Positions 1 to 5,993 of a DNA stretch of 8,879 nt are shown one piece after another (within the stretch, counting starts at the first letter, position 1; the number at the start of each line of letters is the position of its first letter). The notes below the pieces were generated by a model. It saw only the letters and a list, made by a program, of their open reading frames with translations, did no database searches and had not been told where the DNA came from. Made by a program: the position numbers and the translations under genes. Source of the DNA: Bacillota bacterium (lineage in GTDB: Bacteria; Bacillota; Clostridia; Oscillospirales; Acutalibacteraceae). The stretch lies in assembly GCA_023460155.1 (NCBI GenBank), contig JAEWRF010000218.1:1-8879 (forward strand). Direction: 5' to 3'.

Positions 1-398
1 AGCCTGAGCGCCCCATAGCCGCCCATCGAGTTTCCCGCGATGAAGGTATCCTGACGGCGGGTGCTTACGGGAAAGAGGCTTTCGACAAACCGCGGAAGTT
101 CTTCCGTAAGGTAAGTAAGGTAGGCCGAGCCGTAAAGCATATCCTGATAAAAGCTGTTGGAAACCGACGGCATTACAACGGCCAGGCAGCGGTCCTGTGC
201 ATAGCGGGTAATGGAGGTCTGCAGGAGCCAGCTGGTATGATCGTCATAGGCTCCGTGCAGTAAATACAGAACCTGGAACCGCCCGCCCTCATAGGGGCGG
301 CTGATTTCGTCGTTCGGGGTAACAGAGGGCAGGAATACATCGACATTGGTTCCAAAGCATAATGTTGTGGAAAAGAAGTTACATTGAAGCAGAGCCAT
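1..398 (-). CDS. EstA/tributyrin-esterase-like alpha/beta hydrolase, N-terminal half (runs off left edge)
   Basis: This is a partial gene: 132 codons plus two bases are visible before the window ends. The protein begins MALLQCNFFS, like the start of EstA-type esterases of Firmicutes (Esterase D / S-formylglutathione-hydrolase-like fold). It has the oxyanion-hole segment LLHGAYDDHTSW (about residues 46-57) and the nucleophile elbow GNSMGGYGA, with the catalytic Ser near residue 124. The Asp and His of the triad would lie beyond the edge. No signal peptide is seen, so it is probably a cytoplasmic hydrolase of short-chain acyl or acetyl esters, perhaps sugar esters. It starts 39 nt after mglC and is probably the last visible gene of the mgl operon. 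The ATG at 398 is chosen from family alignment. Its Shine-Dalgarno site is not obvious: GGAAAGG is 13 nt away, and a better GGAGGAGG (427-434) is 28 nt upstream. The frame is open back to the mglC stop, so a non-ATG start further upstream cannot be excluded. Confidence 0.88.
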   Translation of the reverse strand, partial: MALLQCNFFSTTLCFGTNVDVFLPSVTPNDEISRPYEGGRFQVLYLLHGAYDDHTSWLLQTSITRYAQDRCLAVVMPSVSNSFYQDMLYGSAYLTYLTEELPRFVESLFPVSTRRQDTFIAGNSMGGYGALR

Positions 399-437
399 TC
401 TCTTAGACAGACCTTTCCGAAGCAGACCTCCTCCTGG

Positions 438-1439
438 TCAGCCTTCTTTGGAGTATTTGCGCATATCCAGCGCGACGGCAACGACGATGATGATGCCCTT
501 GACAATATACTGCCAGTAAGAACTCAAGCCGATAAAGGTCAGGCCATAGTTGATGACGCTGAAGATGATAACGCCGAGGAAAGCACCCGGCACCGTGCCG
601 ATGCCGCCTGCGAAAGATGCGCCGCCGATAATGCAGCTTGCGATGGCGTCCAGCTCGTAGCCTTCACCGTAGGAAGCCGTCGCGCTTCCGGTGCGGGCGG
701 ACATCATGACGCCGGCTAAACCGGCCATGACTCCGGACAGAATATAGGTGAACAGTTCAACCTTAAACACGTTGATGCCGGAAACCTTCGCGGCCTCACG
801 GTTTCCGCCGAGTGCGAATATGTTCTTACCGAGTGTTGTTTTTGTCAGCATGATATGAATGGCAACCATAACAACAACGGCGATGATAATCAGGTAGGAA
901 ATGCCGAAAACGGATCCCGTGCCAAACTGCGTAAAGCTGTCGAGGTACCCGGCCAGCGGCTGAGAATGGTTCGGTTTTTTGTTGATATACAGCAGATCAG
1001 CGCCGTAAATCACCATCTGCATGCCCAGGGTTGCCAGGAAGGCGGGAACTCTCAGCTTCGTGATGACGAGCCCCGTGATGCAGCCGACCACAAGTCCAAC
1101 CACAAGGGAAGAAAGAATCGGCACCCAGAGGGGAAGCTCCGGCATACCCGGCCAGAATTTCAGGTAATAAGTGGATGACTGAGCCAGTGACCCGGAAACC
1201 ACTGCGCTCAGACCGGCCAGACGGCCGATGGTCATATCCATGCCGCAGGCGATAATGACGACCAGCATGCCCATGGCAAGGATGATCTTCGGGGCGCTCT
1301 GCACAAGAATGTCGCTGAGGACCCCCACCGATACGAAAGACGGCGAAATAACGGCGATCACCACAATGAGGGCGAACAGGCAGACATACAGGACGTTCTC
1401 TAGAAGGAACCTGCTGATATTTCTCTCTTTTATTTTCAT
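438..1439 (-). CDS. mglC: Galactose/methyl-galactoside-type ABC transporter permease MglC
   Basis: This is the membrane subunit of a carbohydrate ABC importer (BPD_transp_2 / RbsC-MglC family). It forms the channel through which sugar delivered by MglB crosses the membrane, powered by MglA. The 333 residues match the family (E. coli MglC is about 336). Many hydrophobic segments are visible, for example around residues 13-33, 50-67, 105-127, 180-198, 228-247, 265-300 and 308-325. The cytoplasmic coupling loop GGNREAAKVSGI (about 211-222) and the segment GGASFAGGIGTVPGAFLG (272-289) are typical of MglC. The ATG at 1439 is preceded by GGGAG 9 nt upstream, which overlaps the end of mglA. The gap to mglA is only 14 nt, so the two are probably translationally coupled. 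The TGA stop is followed in the same frame by 13 sense codons and then the esterase ATG. Confidence 0.96.
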   Translation of the reverse strand: MKIKERNISRFLLENVLYVCLFALIVVIAVISPSFVSVGVLSDILVQSAPKIILAMGMLVVIIACGMDMTIGRLAGLSAVVSGSLAQSSTYYLKFWPGMPELPLWVPILSSLVVGLVVGCITGLVITKLRVPAFLATLGMQMVIYGADLLYINKKPNHSQPLAGYLDSFTQFGTGSVFGISYLIIIAVVVMVAIHIMLTKTTLGKNIFALGGNREAAKVSGINVFKVELFTYILSGVMAGLAGVMMSARTGSATASYGEGYELDAIASCIIGGASFAGGIGTVPGAFLGVIIFSVINYGLTFIGLSSYWQYIVKGIIIVVAVALDMRKYSKEG

Positions 1440-1453
1440 GGTTTGATACTCCC

Positions 1454-2989
1454 TTACGCCTTTTTATACGTGCTTGCCAATAACATGATCTGCTCATCGG
1501 TGGAACCGGGCCCGTCTACGATGCCGGAAAGATGACCTTCGCACATCACCATGATGCGGTCGGACATTCCCATCAGTTCCGGCATTTCGGAACTGATCAT
1601 GATGACGCACTTTCCGGCCTTCGCCATCTCTTCCATCAGCTCATAGATTTCGTATTTGGCGCCCACGTCGATGCCGCGGGTCGGTTCGTCGAGGATCAAA
1701 ATGTCCGGCGCAGAAAGAAGCCACCGCCCGATCAGCGCCTTTTGCTGGTTTCCGCCGGAGAGGCTTTGAATCTTTGTGGCAAGCGACGGCGTTTTGATTT
1801 TCATTGCATCCACATATTTCTGCGCGTCGGTATTTCTCTTTTTATTGTCCAGCAGCGCAAAGGGTTTGCCCAAATAAGCCTTGCGGCTGAAATTCTGCTT
1901 GACCATAATGATGTTGTCGGTAATTGAAAGCACGCCGAAAATCCCCTTTGCTCTGCGCTCTTCCGTCAGCAGGGCCATGCCGTTCCGGATCGCGTCCAAC
2001 GGCTGCCTGATATGAATTTCCTTTCCGTTAATGGAAACGGTGCCTGACGCAACGGACCGCAGGCCGAATATTGCCTCCATCAGTTCGGTGCGCTGCGCGC
2101 CCACCAGACCGCCGACGCCAAAGATTTCACCTTTCCGGACGGAAAAGCTGACGTTCTGGAACGAATGGGGATTCGGGCTGGTAAGCTGCTTGACCTCAAG
2201 ATATGCCTCTCCGGGCGTGTGCTGCTTCGGCGGGAAACGATTGGTCATCTCGCGGCCCACCATGTGGCTGACAATAGATTCCGTCGTCAGTTCGCTCGCA
2301 TTCCAAGTTCCGACGTTCTGCCCGTCGCGCATGATGCTGACTTCGTCCGAAATCTGAAGAATCTCGTCGATTTTGTGAGATATGTATATAATGGCAACTT
2401 TTTCTTCCTTCAGCTGCTTGATAATGCGGAACAGAATTTCCGTTTCGCTTTCGGTCAGGGAAGAAGTCGGTTCATCCATAATAATCAATTTTGCGCCGAA
2501 AGAAACCGCACGGGCTATTTCAAGCAGCTGGCAGTAGGAAGTGGAGAGTGTGGAAACCTTTACTTTCGGATTGATCGTCAGACCCAATTTATCGAAAATA
2601 GCTTTGGTGTCGGCATACATTCTCTTCTCATCCACCCAGTGCACACCGGCCATTTTCCGATGCGGGATTCTTCCCACCCAGATGTTTTCCATGACGTTCT
2701 GAGGGGGGATCGGGTGCAGCTCCTGATGAATCATGGAAATTCCAAGGTCCATCGCGTCGCGGGGCTTGCCGATATGTGCTTCTTCTCCGTCAATGAGGAT
2801 CTGCCCCTCGTCGGAGGAATACACGCCGTAGATACATTTCATGAGGGTCGATTTCCCGGCCCCGTTCTCTCCCATCAAGGCATGCACCGTTCCGGGGCGC
2901 ACCTTCAGGGAAACGTGGTCCAGTGCCTTTACGCCAGGAAAAGATTTGCAGAGACCGCGTGCCTCCAGAATAAATTCGGATTTGCTCAT
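1454..2989 (-). CDS. mglA: Galactose/methyl-galactoside-type ABC transporter ATP-binding protein MglA
   Basis: This double nucleotide-binding-domain ATPase energises sugar uptake through MglC. It has 511 residues (E. coli MglA is about 506). The first domain has Walker A GENGAGKST (40-48), a degenerate signature LSTSYCQ (148-154), Walker B LIIMDEP (168-174) and switch His in YISHK. The second domain has an ATP loop without GKS (GLVGAQRTE, 294-302), an intact signature LSGGNQQK (410-417) and Walker B LILDEPTRGIDVGAK (431-445). The lost Walker A lysine in the second half and the poor first signature are normal for MglA and related sugar ATPases, so this is not decay. The C-terminal half resembles E. 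coli MglA throughout (IGRWLL, ISSEMPEL). The ATG at 2989 has AAGGAGA about 9 nt upstream. It follows mglB after 160 nt that contain a large stem-loop. Confidence 0.97.
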   Translation of the reverse strand: MSKSEFILEARGLCKSFPGVKALDHVSLKVRPGTVHALMGENGAGKSTLMKCIYGVYSSDEGQILIDGEEAHIGKPRDAMDLGISMIHQELHPIPPQNVMENIWVGRIPHRKMAGVHWVDEKRMYADTKAIFDKLGLTINPKVKVSTLSTSYCQLLEIARAVSFGAKLIIMDEPTSSLTESETEILFRIIKQLKEEKVAIIYISHKIDEILQISDEVSIMRDGQNVGTWNASELTTESIVSHMVGREMTNRFPPKQHTPGEAYLEVKQLTSPNPHSFQNVSFSVRKGEIFGVGGLVGAQRTELMEAIFGLRSVASGTVSINGKEIHIRQPLDAIRNGMALLTEERRAKGIFGVLSITDNIIMVKQNFSRKAYLGKPFALLDNKKRNTDAQKYVDAMKIKTPSLATKIQSLSGGNQQKALIGRWLLSAPDILILDEPTRGIDVGAKYEIYELMEEMAKAGKCVIMISSEMPELMGMSDRIMVMCEGHLSGIVDGPGSTDEQIMLLASTYKKA

Positions 2990-3061
2990 GTTCGGTTGTC
3001 TCCTTCTTTACATGAAAGATAGACATTGATACGACCAGGCACGAATCGGAAAGCAGTCGGG

Positions 3062-3121
3062 ATCCGTATTCGAAAGGAGGCCGGACTTTTATCGTCCGGT
3101 CCCTTCCGAGGCAATACGGAT
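3062..3121 (-). other. Long intercistronic stem-loop between mglB and mglA
   Basis: The outer arms ATCCGTATT (3062-3070) and AATACGGAT (3113-3121) are exact reverse complements. Inside them CCGGAC (3081-3086) pairs with GTCCGG (3094-3099) around a 7-nt loop. Between outer and inner arms, the CGAAAGGAGG and TCCCTTCCG stretches can pair with one mismatch and one bulge, giving an almost continuous 60-nt hairpin. On the transcribed strand no run of T follows, so this is not a normal intrinsic terminator. In many binding-protein operons such a structure protects the 3' end of the binding-protein message, so that more binding protein than ATPase or permease is made. That role is inferred here. Confidence 0.7.
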
Positions 3122-3149
3122 AATCCCTTTCTGCCGGGTTCCGCAGCTT

Positions 3150-4349
3150 TTAGTTAATCTTCGTATCTTTAATGTCGTAGGAAGCGTCGCTGATATTTTT
3201 GGCTGTGATGGAGGTATAATCGATCCAGACGCGGTGGCCTTCCACTTTGGCACCGTCAATGCCCAAAGACTGCGTGTTGACTTCTTTGCCGTCGTTGAGC
3301 AGAGACATTACTTTATAAACGCATTTGGAAAGCTTCACAGGGTTATTGAGGCTTGTTTCCAGCATGGTTCCGTTCTTCAGTGCCTCGCAGCCTGCCGCTG
3401 TGGCGTCCACGCCGACAACCGGGATCGTGTTGCTCTCATTGGTAAAGTAGCCGTGAGCTTTCAGTGCGGCAATCGCGCCGAGCGCCTCGTCGTCGTTATC
3501 AGCGATGACGCAGTCAATGTCTTTTCCGTAGTTTGCAAGCAGAGCTTCCACGTTTTCCTGTGCCTTGGCGCGGGAGAAACCGCAGATTACGCCGTTGACG
3601 GAGTCGCCGCCCTTTACGCCCGTGACATCATCGCCGCCGATGCATTTTCCAAGTTTGGTGCCGGCGCCTTCAATGGCCGCAAGGCTGTAGGAGGAACGGT
3701 TGATGGTGTCGGAAAAGGAAGCGATGCCCTGCAGGAGAACAAAATCCAGTTTCCCGTTGTGATTGCGGTCCCAGGTGTTCGGATGGGCTTTAATGTACTC
3801 GGCGATGGCATTGCCCATGTTGGTGCCGGACTGTCTGGAGTCGGAAGAAACGTACCAGAGCTTGTCGTAATTGGAAAAGTCCTTGTCGGCGGGGCTGGTT
3901 GTGTTAGCGAAAATCGCCGTAACACCCTTCTGTTTGCACTGGTCGACAATGTTGCTGATGCCGCCCATGTTAATATTATTGAGAACGAGGTAGTCAACCT
4001 TCTGGCTGAAGAAATTGTTCATGTTGTTGGCCTGCACGTTCTGATCGTTGGTGCTGTCGGCATCGGCCACTGAAATTTTCCCGTCGCTCTGGGCGATATT
4101 CAGCAGGGACTGGCGGGCATTTGCAATAAACGTATCAGAGAACTGATACCAGCAGACGCCGGCCTTTTTCTTCCCGCCGGCCTGTGCGGCCGCTGACGAT
4201 GCCGCCGCCGCTGAACTTGGAGCGGACACGGCAGCGGAAGCCCCCCCTGCCGCCGCGCCGCTGGAAGCCGTGCCGGCGGACCCTGAACTGCATGCTGCCG
4301 TGGACATTGCCAGAAGAGTACTCAGCATAATGGATATCAGTTTTTTCAT
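3150..4349 (-). CDS. mglB: MglB-like sugar-binding lipoprotein of the ABC importer, with altered ligand pocket
   Basis: This is the extracellular solute-binding lipoprotein that captures sugar for MglA-MglC (periplasmic-binding-protein fold I, Peripla_BP_4-like). It has 399 residues. A lipoprotein signal ends in a lipobox with Cys20 (MSTAAC), followed by an Ala/Ser/Gly-rich linker to about residue 60 and the two-lobed binding domain. Aligned by eye to E. coli MglB, the calcium loop DRNHNGKLD (194-202) is kept, and Asp279 stands for the calcium ligand Glu205. Asp72, Phe74, Asn149, Asp214, Arg218, Asn285, Asp315 and Asn335 match known sugar contacts (Asp14, Phe16, Asn91, Asp154, Arg158, Asn211, Asp236, Asn256). 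Phe212 replaces His152 and Phe258 replaces Trp183, so the ligand may differ from galactose/glucose. The ATG at 4349 is preferred over the one at 4367 because GGGAG lies 7 nt before it. It is the first gene of the mglBAC-esterase operon. Confidence 0.93.
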   Translation of the reverse strand: MKKLISIMLSTLLAMSTAACSSGSAGTASSGAAAGGASAAVSAPSSAAAASSAAAQAGGKKKAGVCWYQFSDTFIANARQSLLNIAQSDGKISVADADSTNDQNVQANNMNNFFSQKVDYLVLNNINMGGISNIVDQCKQKGVTAIFANTTSPADKDFSNYDKLWYVSSDSRQSGTNMGNAIAEYIKAHPNTWDRNHNGKLDFVLLQGIASFSDTINRSSYSLAAIEGAGTKLGKCIGGDDVTGVKGGDSVNGVICGFSRAKAQENVEALLANYGKDIDCVIADNDDEALGAIAALKAHGYFTNESNTIPVVGVDATAAGCEALKNGTMLETSLNNPVKLSKCVYKVMSLLNDGKEVNTQSLGIDGAKVEGHRVWIDYTSITAKNISDASYDIKDTKIN

Positions 4350-4364
4350 TTTACTTCTCCCTTT

Positions 4365-4367
4365 CAT
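4365..4367 (-). other. Rejected upstream ATG of mglB
   Basis: An in-frame ATG six codons before the chosen start would give MKGRSKMKKL. The best Shine-Dalgarno site (AAGGGAG, inside these codons) is spaced correctly only for the ATG at 4349, and nothing comparable lies before 4367. The shorter form also gives the more usual lipoprotein N-terminus, MKK followed directly by the hydrophobic core. Confidence 0.6.
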
Positions 4368-4608
4368 GGTTCGTGTTCCCGAGACTGCCGTGTTCTGAAC
4401 AATGAATCAAAACTTACGGCGTCCCTCACTGTGAGCGCAAACTCCGTCCGTTAAGGACAGTTGTATGCCGCTGCCGCCTTTTATGCGGCCGGGCAGGTTT
4501 TCGTTTGTTGTCGGACCTGTTTCCTGCACAAGGTTGTCCTTTTTAGGTCATCGTCCTCCAGCAATACGTTCGGTGTACTTCCTCCCTTTTCAAAGAATAA
4601 AACAGCTG

Positions 4609-4626
4609 AAAAGTCGGCCGACTTTT
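4609..4626. promoter_or_regulatory. 18-bp perfect palindrome downstream of the mglB promoter (candidate operator)
   Basis: AAAAGTCGG followed by CCGACTTTT is an exact palindrome. It begins about 18 bases after the -10 box, so it would lie at roughly +12 to +29. Size, symmetry and place fit a site for a dimeric repressor that blocks early transcription, for example a LacI- or GntR-type sugar regulator. It could also fold in RNA as a 7-bp stem with a GGCC loop followed by a T-rich stretch, i.e. a weak attenuator. The binding protein is not encoded in this window. Confidence 0.45.
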
Positions 4627-4643
4627 GCCTTGAATCTATATAA

Positions 4644-4672
4644 ATTATATAAAAAATTGCTGACCTGTGCAA
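4644..4672 (-). promoter_or_regulatory. Predicted sigma-A promoter of the mglBAC operon
   Basis: On the minus strand TTGCAC (-35, 4672-4667) is followed after exactly 17 bases by a perfect TATAAT (-10, 4649-4644). The -35 is only a partial match to TTGACA, which fits a promoter needing help or under control. It lies in the most AT-rich part of the intergenic region and points into mglB. The predicted start of transcription is near 4637. Confidence 0.6.
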
Positions 4673-4674
4673 TT
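4655..4674. promoter_or_regulatory. Inverted repeat overlapping the mglB -35 and spacer (candidate operator)
   Basis: AATTGC (4655-4660) and GCAATT (4669-4674) are exact inverted repeats separated by 8 bases. One arm covers the -35 box of the predicted mglB promoter and the other reaches the spacer close to the -10. A protein bound here would exclude RNA polymerase, so a repressor site is the simplest reading. The family of the regulator cannot be told from the sequence. Confidence 0.45.
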
Positions 4675-4751
4675 CAAATATTGACGTTATCCATTTTCAC
4701 AGAGTGTGTAAGGCTACTTTTTTTTAGTTTTAATTTCTTATAAATAATAAT

Positions 4752-4793
4752 TGAAACAAGAGGAAGTCAAAATTTTGACTTCCTCTTGTTTCA
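4752..4793 (-). terminator. 42-bp perfect palindrome, probable transcription terminator after the gtfA-scrK operon
   Basis: Two perfect arms of 21 bases meet at an AAAATTTT centre. The left arm begins GAAACAAGAGGAAG at 4753 and the right arm ends CTTCCTCTTGTTTC at 4792. In RNA this makes a very stable stem with an AATT loop. On the minus strand the stem is followed at once by an AT-rich stretch (ATTATTATTTAT). On the plus strand a run of six T follows after 8 bases. It may therefore act in both directions. It lies about 135 nt after the fructokinase stop and before the mglB promoter, where it would separate the two operons. A protein-binding role is the alternative. Confidence 0.6.
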
Positions 4794-4860
4794 GACGACA
4801 TTTTTTCTTCAGTTGCAACGGATGTTTTTATTAACTTCAAACAGATTTCCAAAGTATTGA

Positions 4861-4889
4861 CAGGCTAATCAGCGGGGCTGATTCACCTG
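4861..4889 (-). other. Small hairpin downstream of the fructokinase gene
   Basis: AATCAGC (4867-4873) pairs with GCTGATT (4877-4883) around three bases. An outer CAGG/CCTG pair (4861-4864 and 4886-4889) extends it across a 2-nt internal loop. It begins 39 nt after the fructokinase stop. Only scattered T follows on the transcribed strand, so it is a poor intrinsic terminator alone. It may act as a processing or 3'-end stability element ahead of the stronger palindrome. Confidence 0.4.
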
Positions 4890-4928
4890 TATTATAGAAA
4901 GGGTGCTGTGCTGTTTCATTCGGATGAA

Positions 4929-5903
4929 TCAGTCCAGTTTCAAAAGCGGCGTGCTGCTCATGCACCGAGTTACTTCCTCTTCGGTCGGCATGGAGGAAAG
5001 CGCACCCTTCTGTGTGGCGCACAGCGCGCCGGCAGCGTTCGCAAAGTCGGCCATTTTTGCCAATTCCTCCGGGGATATTTCCTCGAGTGCACCTTTATAA
5101 CGGCTGATCTGGCAGATCATTGCGCCGAAGAAGCAATCGCCGGACCCCGTGGTGTCGATAACATTCGTATCGTATGTTCTGAGAAAGCCGGAACCTTTCG
5201 CACAGCGATAATAGCATCCCTTCGCTCCAAGCGTGACCACCACTGCTTTAACGCCTCGTTCGAGAAATTGTCTGCTGCCCGCCTCAACATCGCCGCTGCC
5301 CGTAAGGAACACCAGTTCCTCTTCTGAGATTTTGAGCACATCCGCATACTGTAATCCAAACAGCATGTTCTCTTTTGCCTGTTCATCATTCGCCCACAGT
5401 GCCGGGCGCCAGTTCGGGTCGTAGGTGATAACCTTCCCCTTTTTACGGGCGTATTCAAGTGCCGCCCTTGTGGCGCCCCTTGCCGGCTCGTCCGTCATGG
5501 AGAGGGAGCCAAAGTGAAAGATCTTTGCGCTGTCGATCAGGCCGAAATCGAGATCTTCCCGGGTCAGCGTCGTATCGGCGCCGGGCTTCCGGTAAAAGCT
5601 GAAGCTCCTATCACCGTGCTCATTAAGCTGCACAAACGCAAGCGTCGTGTTGACATCGTGGGAAAAGCAAAGTCCGCGTTCGTCGATGCCGTGCCTCTCG
5701 AGTACGTCCCGGAGAAAAAAGCCGAACTGGTCGTATCCGACCTTGCCGATCAGCGCTCCCGTCCCGCCGAGCTTTGTCACAGCCGCGAGCACATTGGCCG
5801 GAGCACCGCCCGGGTTCCTCTCGAAGAGAATGTTCCCGGCCTCCGAAGTTCCCGCGGGAGTAAAATCGATCAGAAGCTCGCCAAGTGCAACCACATCAAA
5901 CAC
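4929..5903 (-). CDS. scrK: PfkB-family fructokinase
   Basis: This ribokinase/PfkB sugar kinase most likely phosphorylates the fructose released by the neighbouring sucrose phosphorylase to fructose-6-phosphate, in the cytoplasm. It has 324 residues, normal for the family. The N-terminus (GELLIDFTP, 8-16; NPGGAPANV, 30-38) is characteristic of bacterial fructokinases. The ATP/anion-hole signature near the C-terminus is DTTGSGDCFFGA (250-261) with catalytic base Asp256; Ser replaces the more common Ala in GAGD. The start is GTG at 5903, supported by GAGGTGA seven bases upstream, and no ATG is suitably placed. It lies 90 nt after gtfA and is the last gene of the right-hand operon. Fructose specificity comes from sequence resemblance and context. 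A related ketose or deoxy-sugar kinase is possible but less likely. Confidence 0.93.
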   Translation of the reverse strand: MFDVVALGELLIDFTPAGTSEAGNILFERNPGGAPANVLAAVTKLGGTGALIGKVGYDQFGFFLRDVLERHGIDERGLCFSHDVNTTLAFVQLNEHGDRSFSFYRKPGADTTLTREDLDFGLIDSAKIFHFGSLSMTDEPARGATRAALEYARKKGKVITYDPNWRPALWANDEQAKENMLFGLQYADVLKISEEELVFLTGSGDVEAGSRQFLERGVKAVVVTLGAKGCYYRCAKGSGFLRTYDTNVIDTTGSGDCFFGAMICQISRYKGALEEISPEELAKMADFANAAGALCATQKGALSSMPTEEEVTRCMSSTPLLKLD

Positions 5904-5962
5904 TTTTTATTCACCTCGCCAAAACTAAATATCTGTATTTCTTTTCACAACATTCACGAAGA

Positions 5963-5991
5963 GCCGTCCCCGCCGATTGCGGGGCTGCGGC
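5963..5991 (-). other. GC-rich hairpin just after gtfA
   Basis: CCCCGC (5968-5973) pairs exactly with GCGGGG (5979-5984) around CGATT. Outer GCCG (5963-5966) and CGGC (5988-5991) can pair across a small internal loop. The hairpin begins 2 nt after the gtfA stop codon on the transcribed strand. No T run follows, so full termination is unlikely. It may protect the gtfA message or lower expression of the kinase gene behind it. Confidence 0.45.
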
Positions 5992-5993
5992 GG

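Larger units (their letters stand above)
4350..4637 (-). other. Long untranslated leader of mglB (about 290 nt)
   Basis: From the predicted transcription start near 4637 to the mglB ATG there is no convincing gene. The leader holds several short dyads: the 18-bp palindrome at 4609-4626, GCCGC/GCGGC around a 7-nt loop (within about 4471-4487), GTCC/GGAC around 5 nt (about 4445-4457), and CTCAC-T-GTGAG at 4425-4435. It matches no riboswitch or leader family I recognise. The length is unusual for a simple ABC operon and could mean post-transcriptional control, a second promoter nearer mglB, or nothing. Its extent depends on the promoter call. Confidence 0.4.

Noticed and set aside
173..505. 110-residue minus-strand frame across the mglC-esterase junction
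   Set aside because: It runs in another frame over the end of mglC and the start of the esterase. The esterase frame carries the catalytic motifs.
2165..3022. 285-residue plus-strand open frame opposite mglA
   Set aside because: It is antisense to a confident conserved gene; composition of the real gene explains the open frame.
3234..4073. 279-residue plus-strand open frame opposite mglB
   Set aside because: It is antisense to a well supported binding-protein gene, with no own ribosome site or recognised domain.
4543..4559. GGAGG followed by ATG-ACC-TAA in the mglB leader, a possible two-codon upstream ORF
   Set aside because: Spacing from GGAGG to ATG is only 3 nt and such a short frame is easily found by chance.
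4481..4672. 63-codon minus-strand frame (TTG start) upstream of mglB
   Set aside because: It begins in the -35 box of the predicted promoter and contains the -10, has no placed ribosome site, and resembles no protein I recognise.
4812..4819. GTTGCAAC short palindrome as a further operator
   Set aside because: Eight bases is too short to be significant and it lies away from any promoter; it only loosely resembles the AATTGC/GCAATT dyad.
4857..4895. Plus-strand promoter-like TTGACA and TATTAT
   Set aside because: The spacer is 27 bases, far from 17, and no plus-strand gene follows. The boxes flank the small hairpin after the fructokinase gene.
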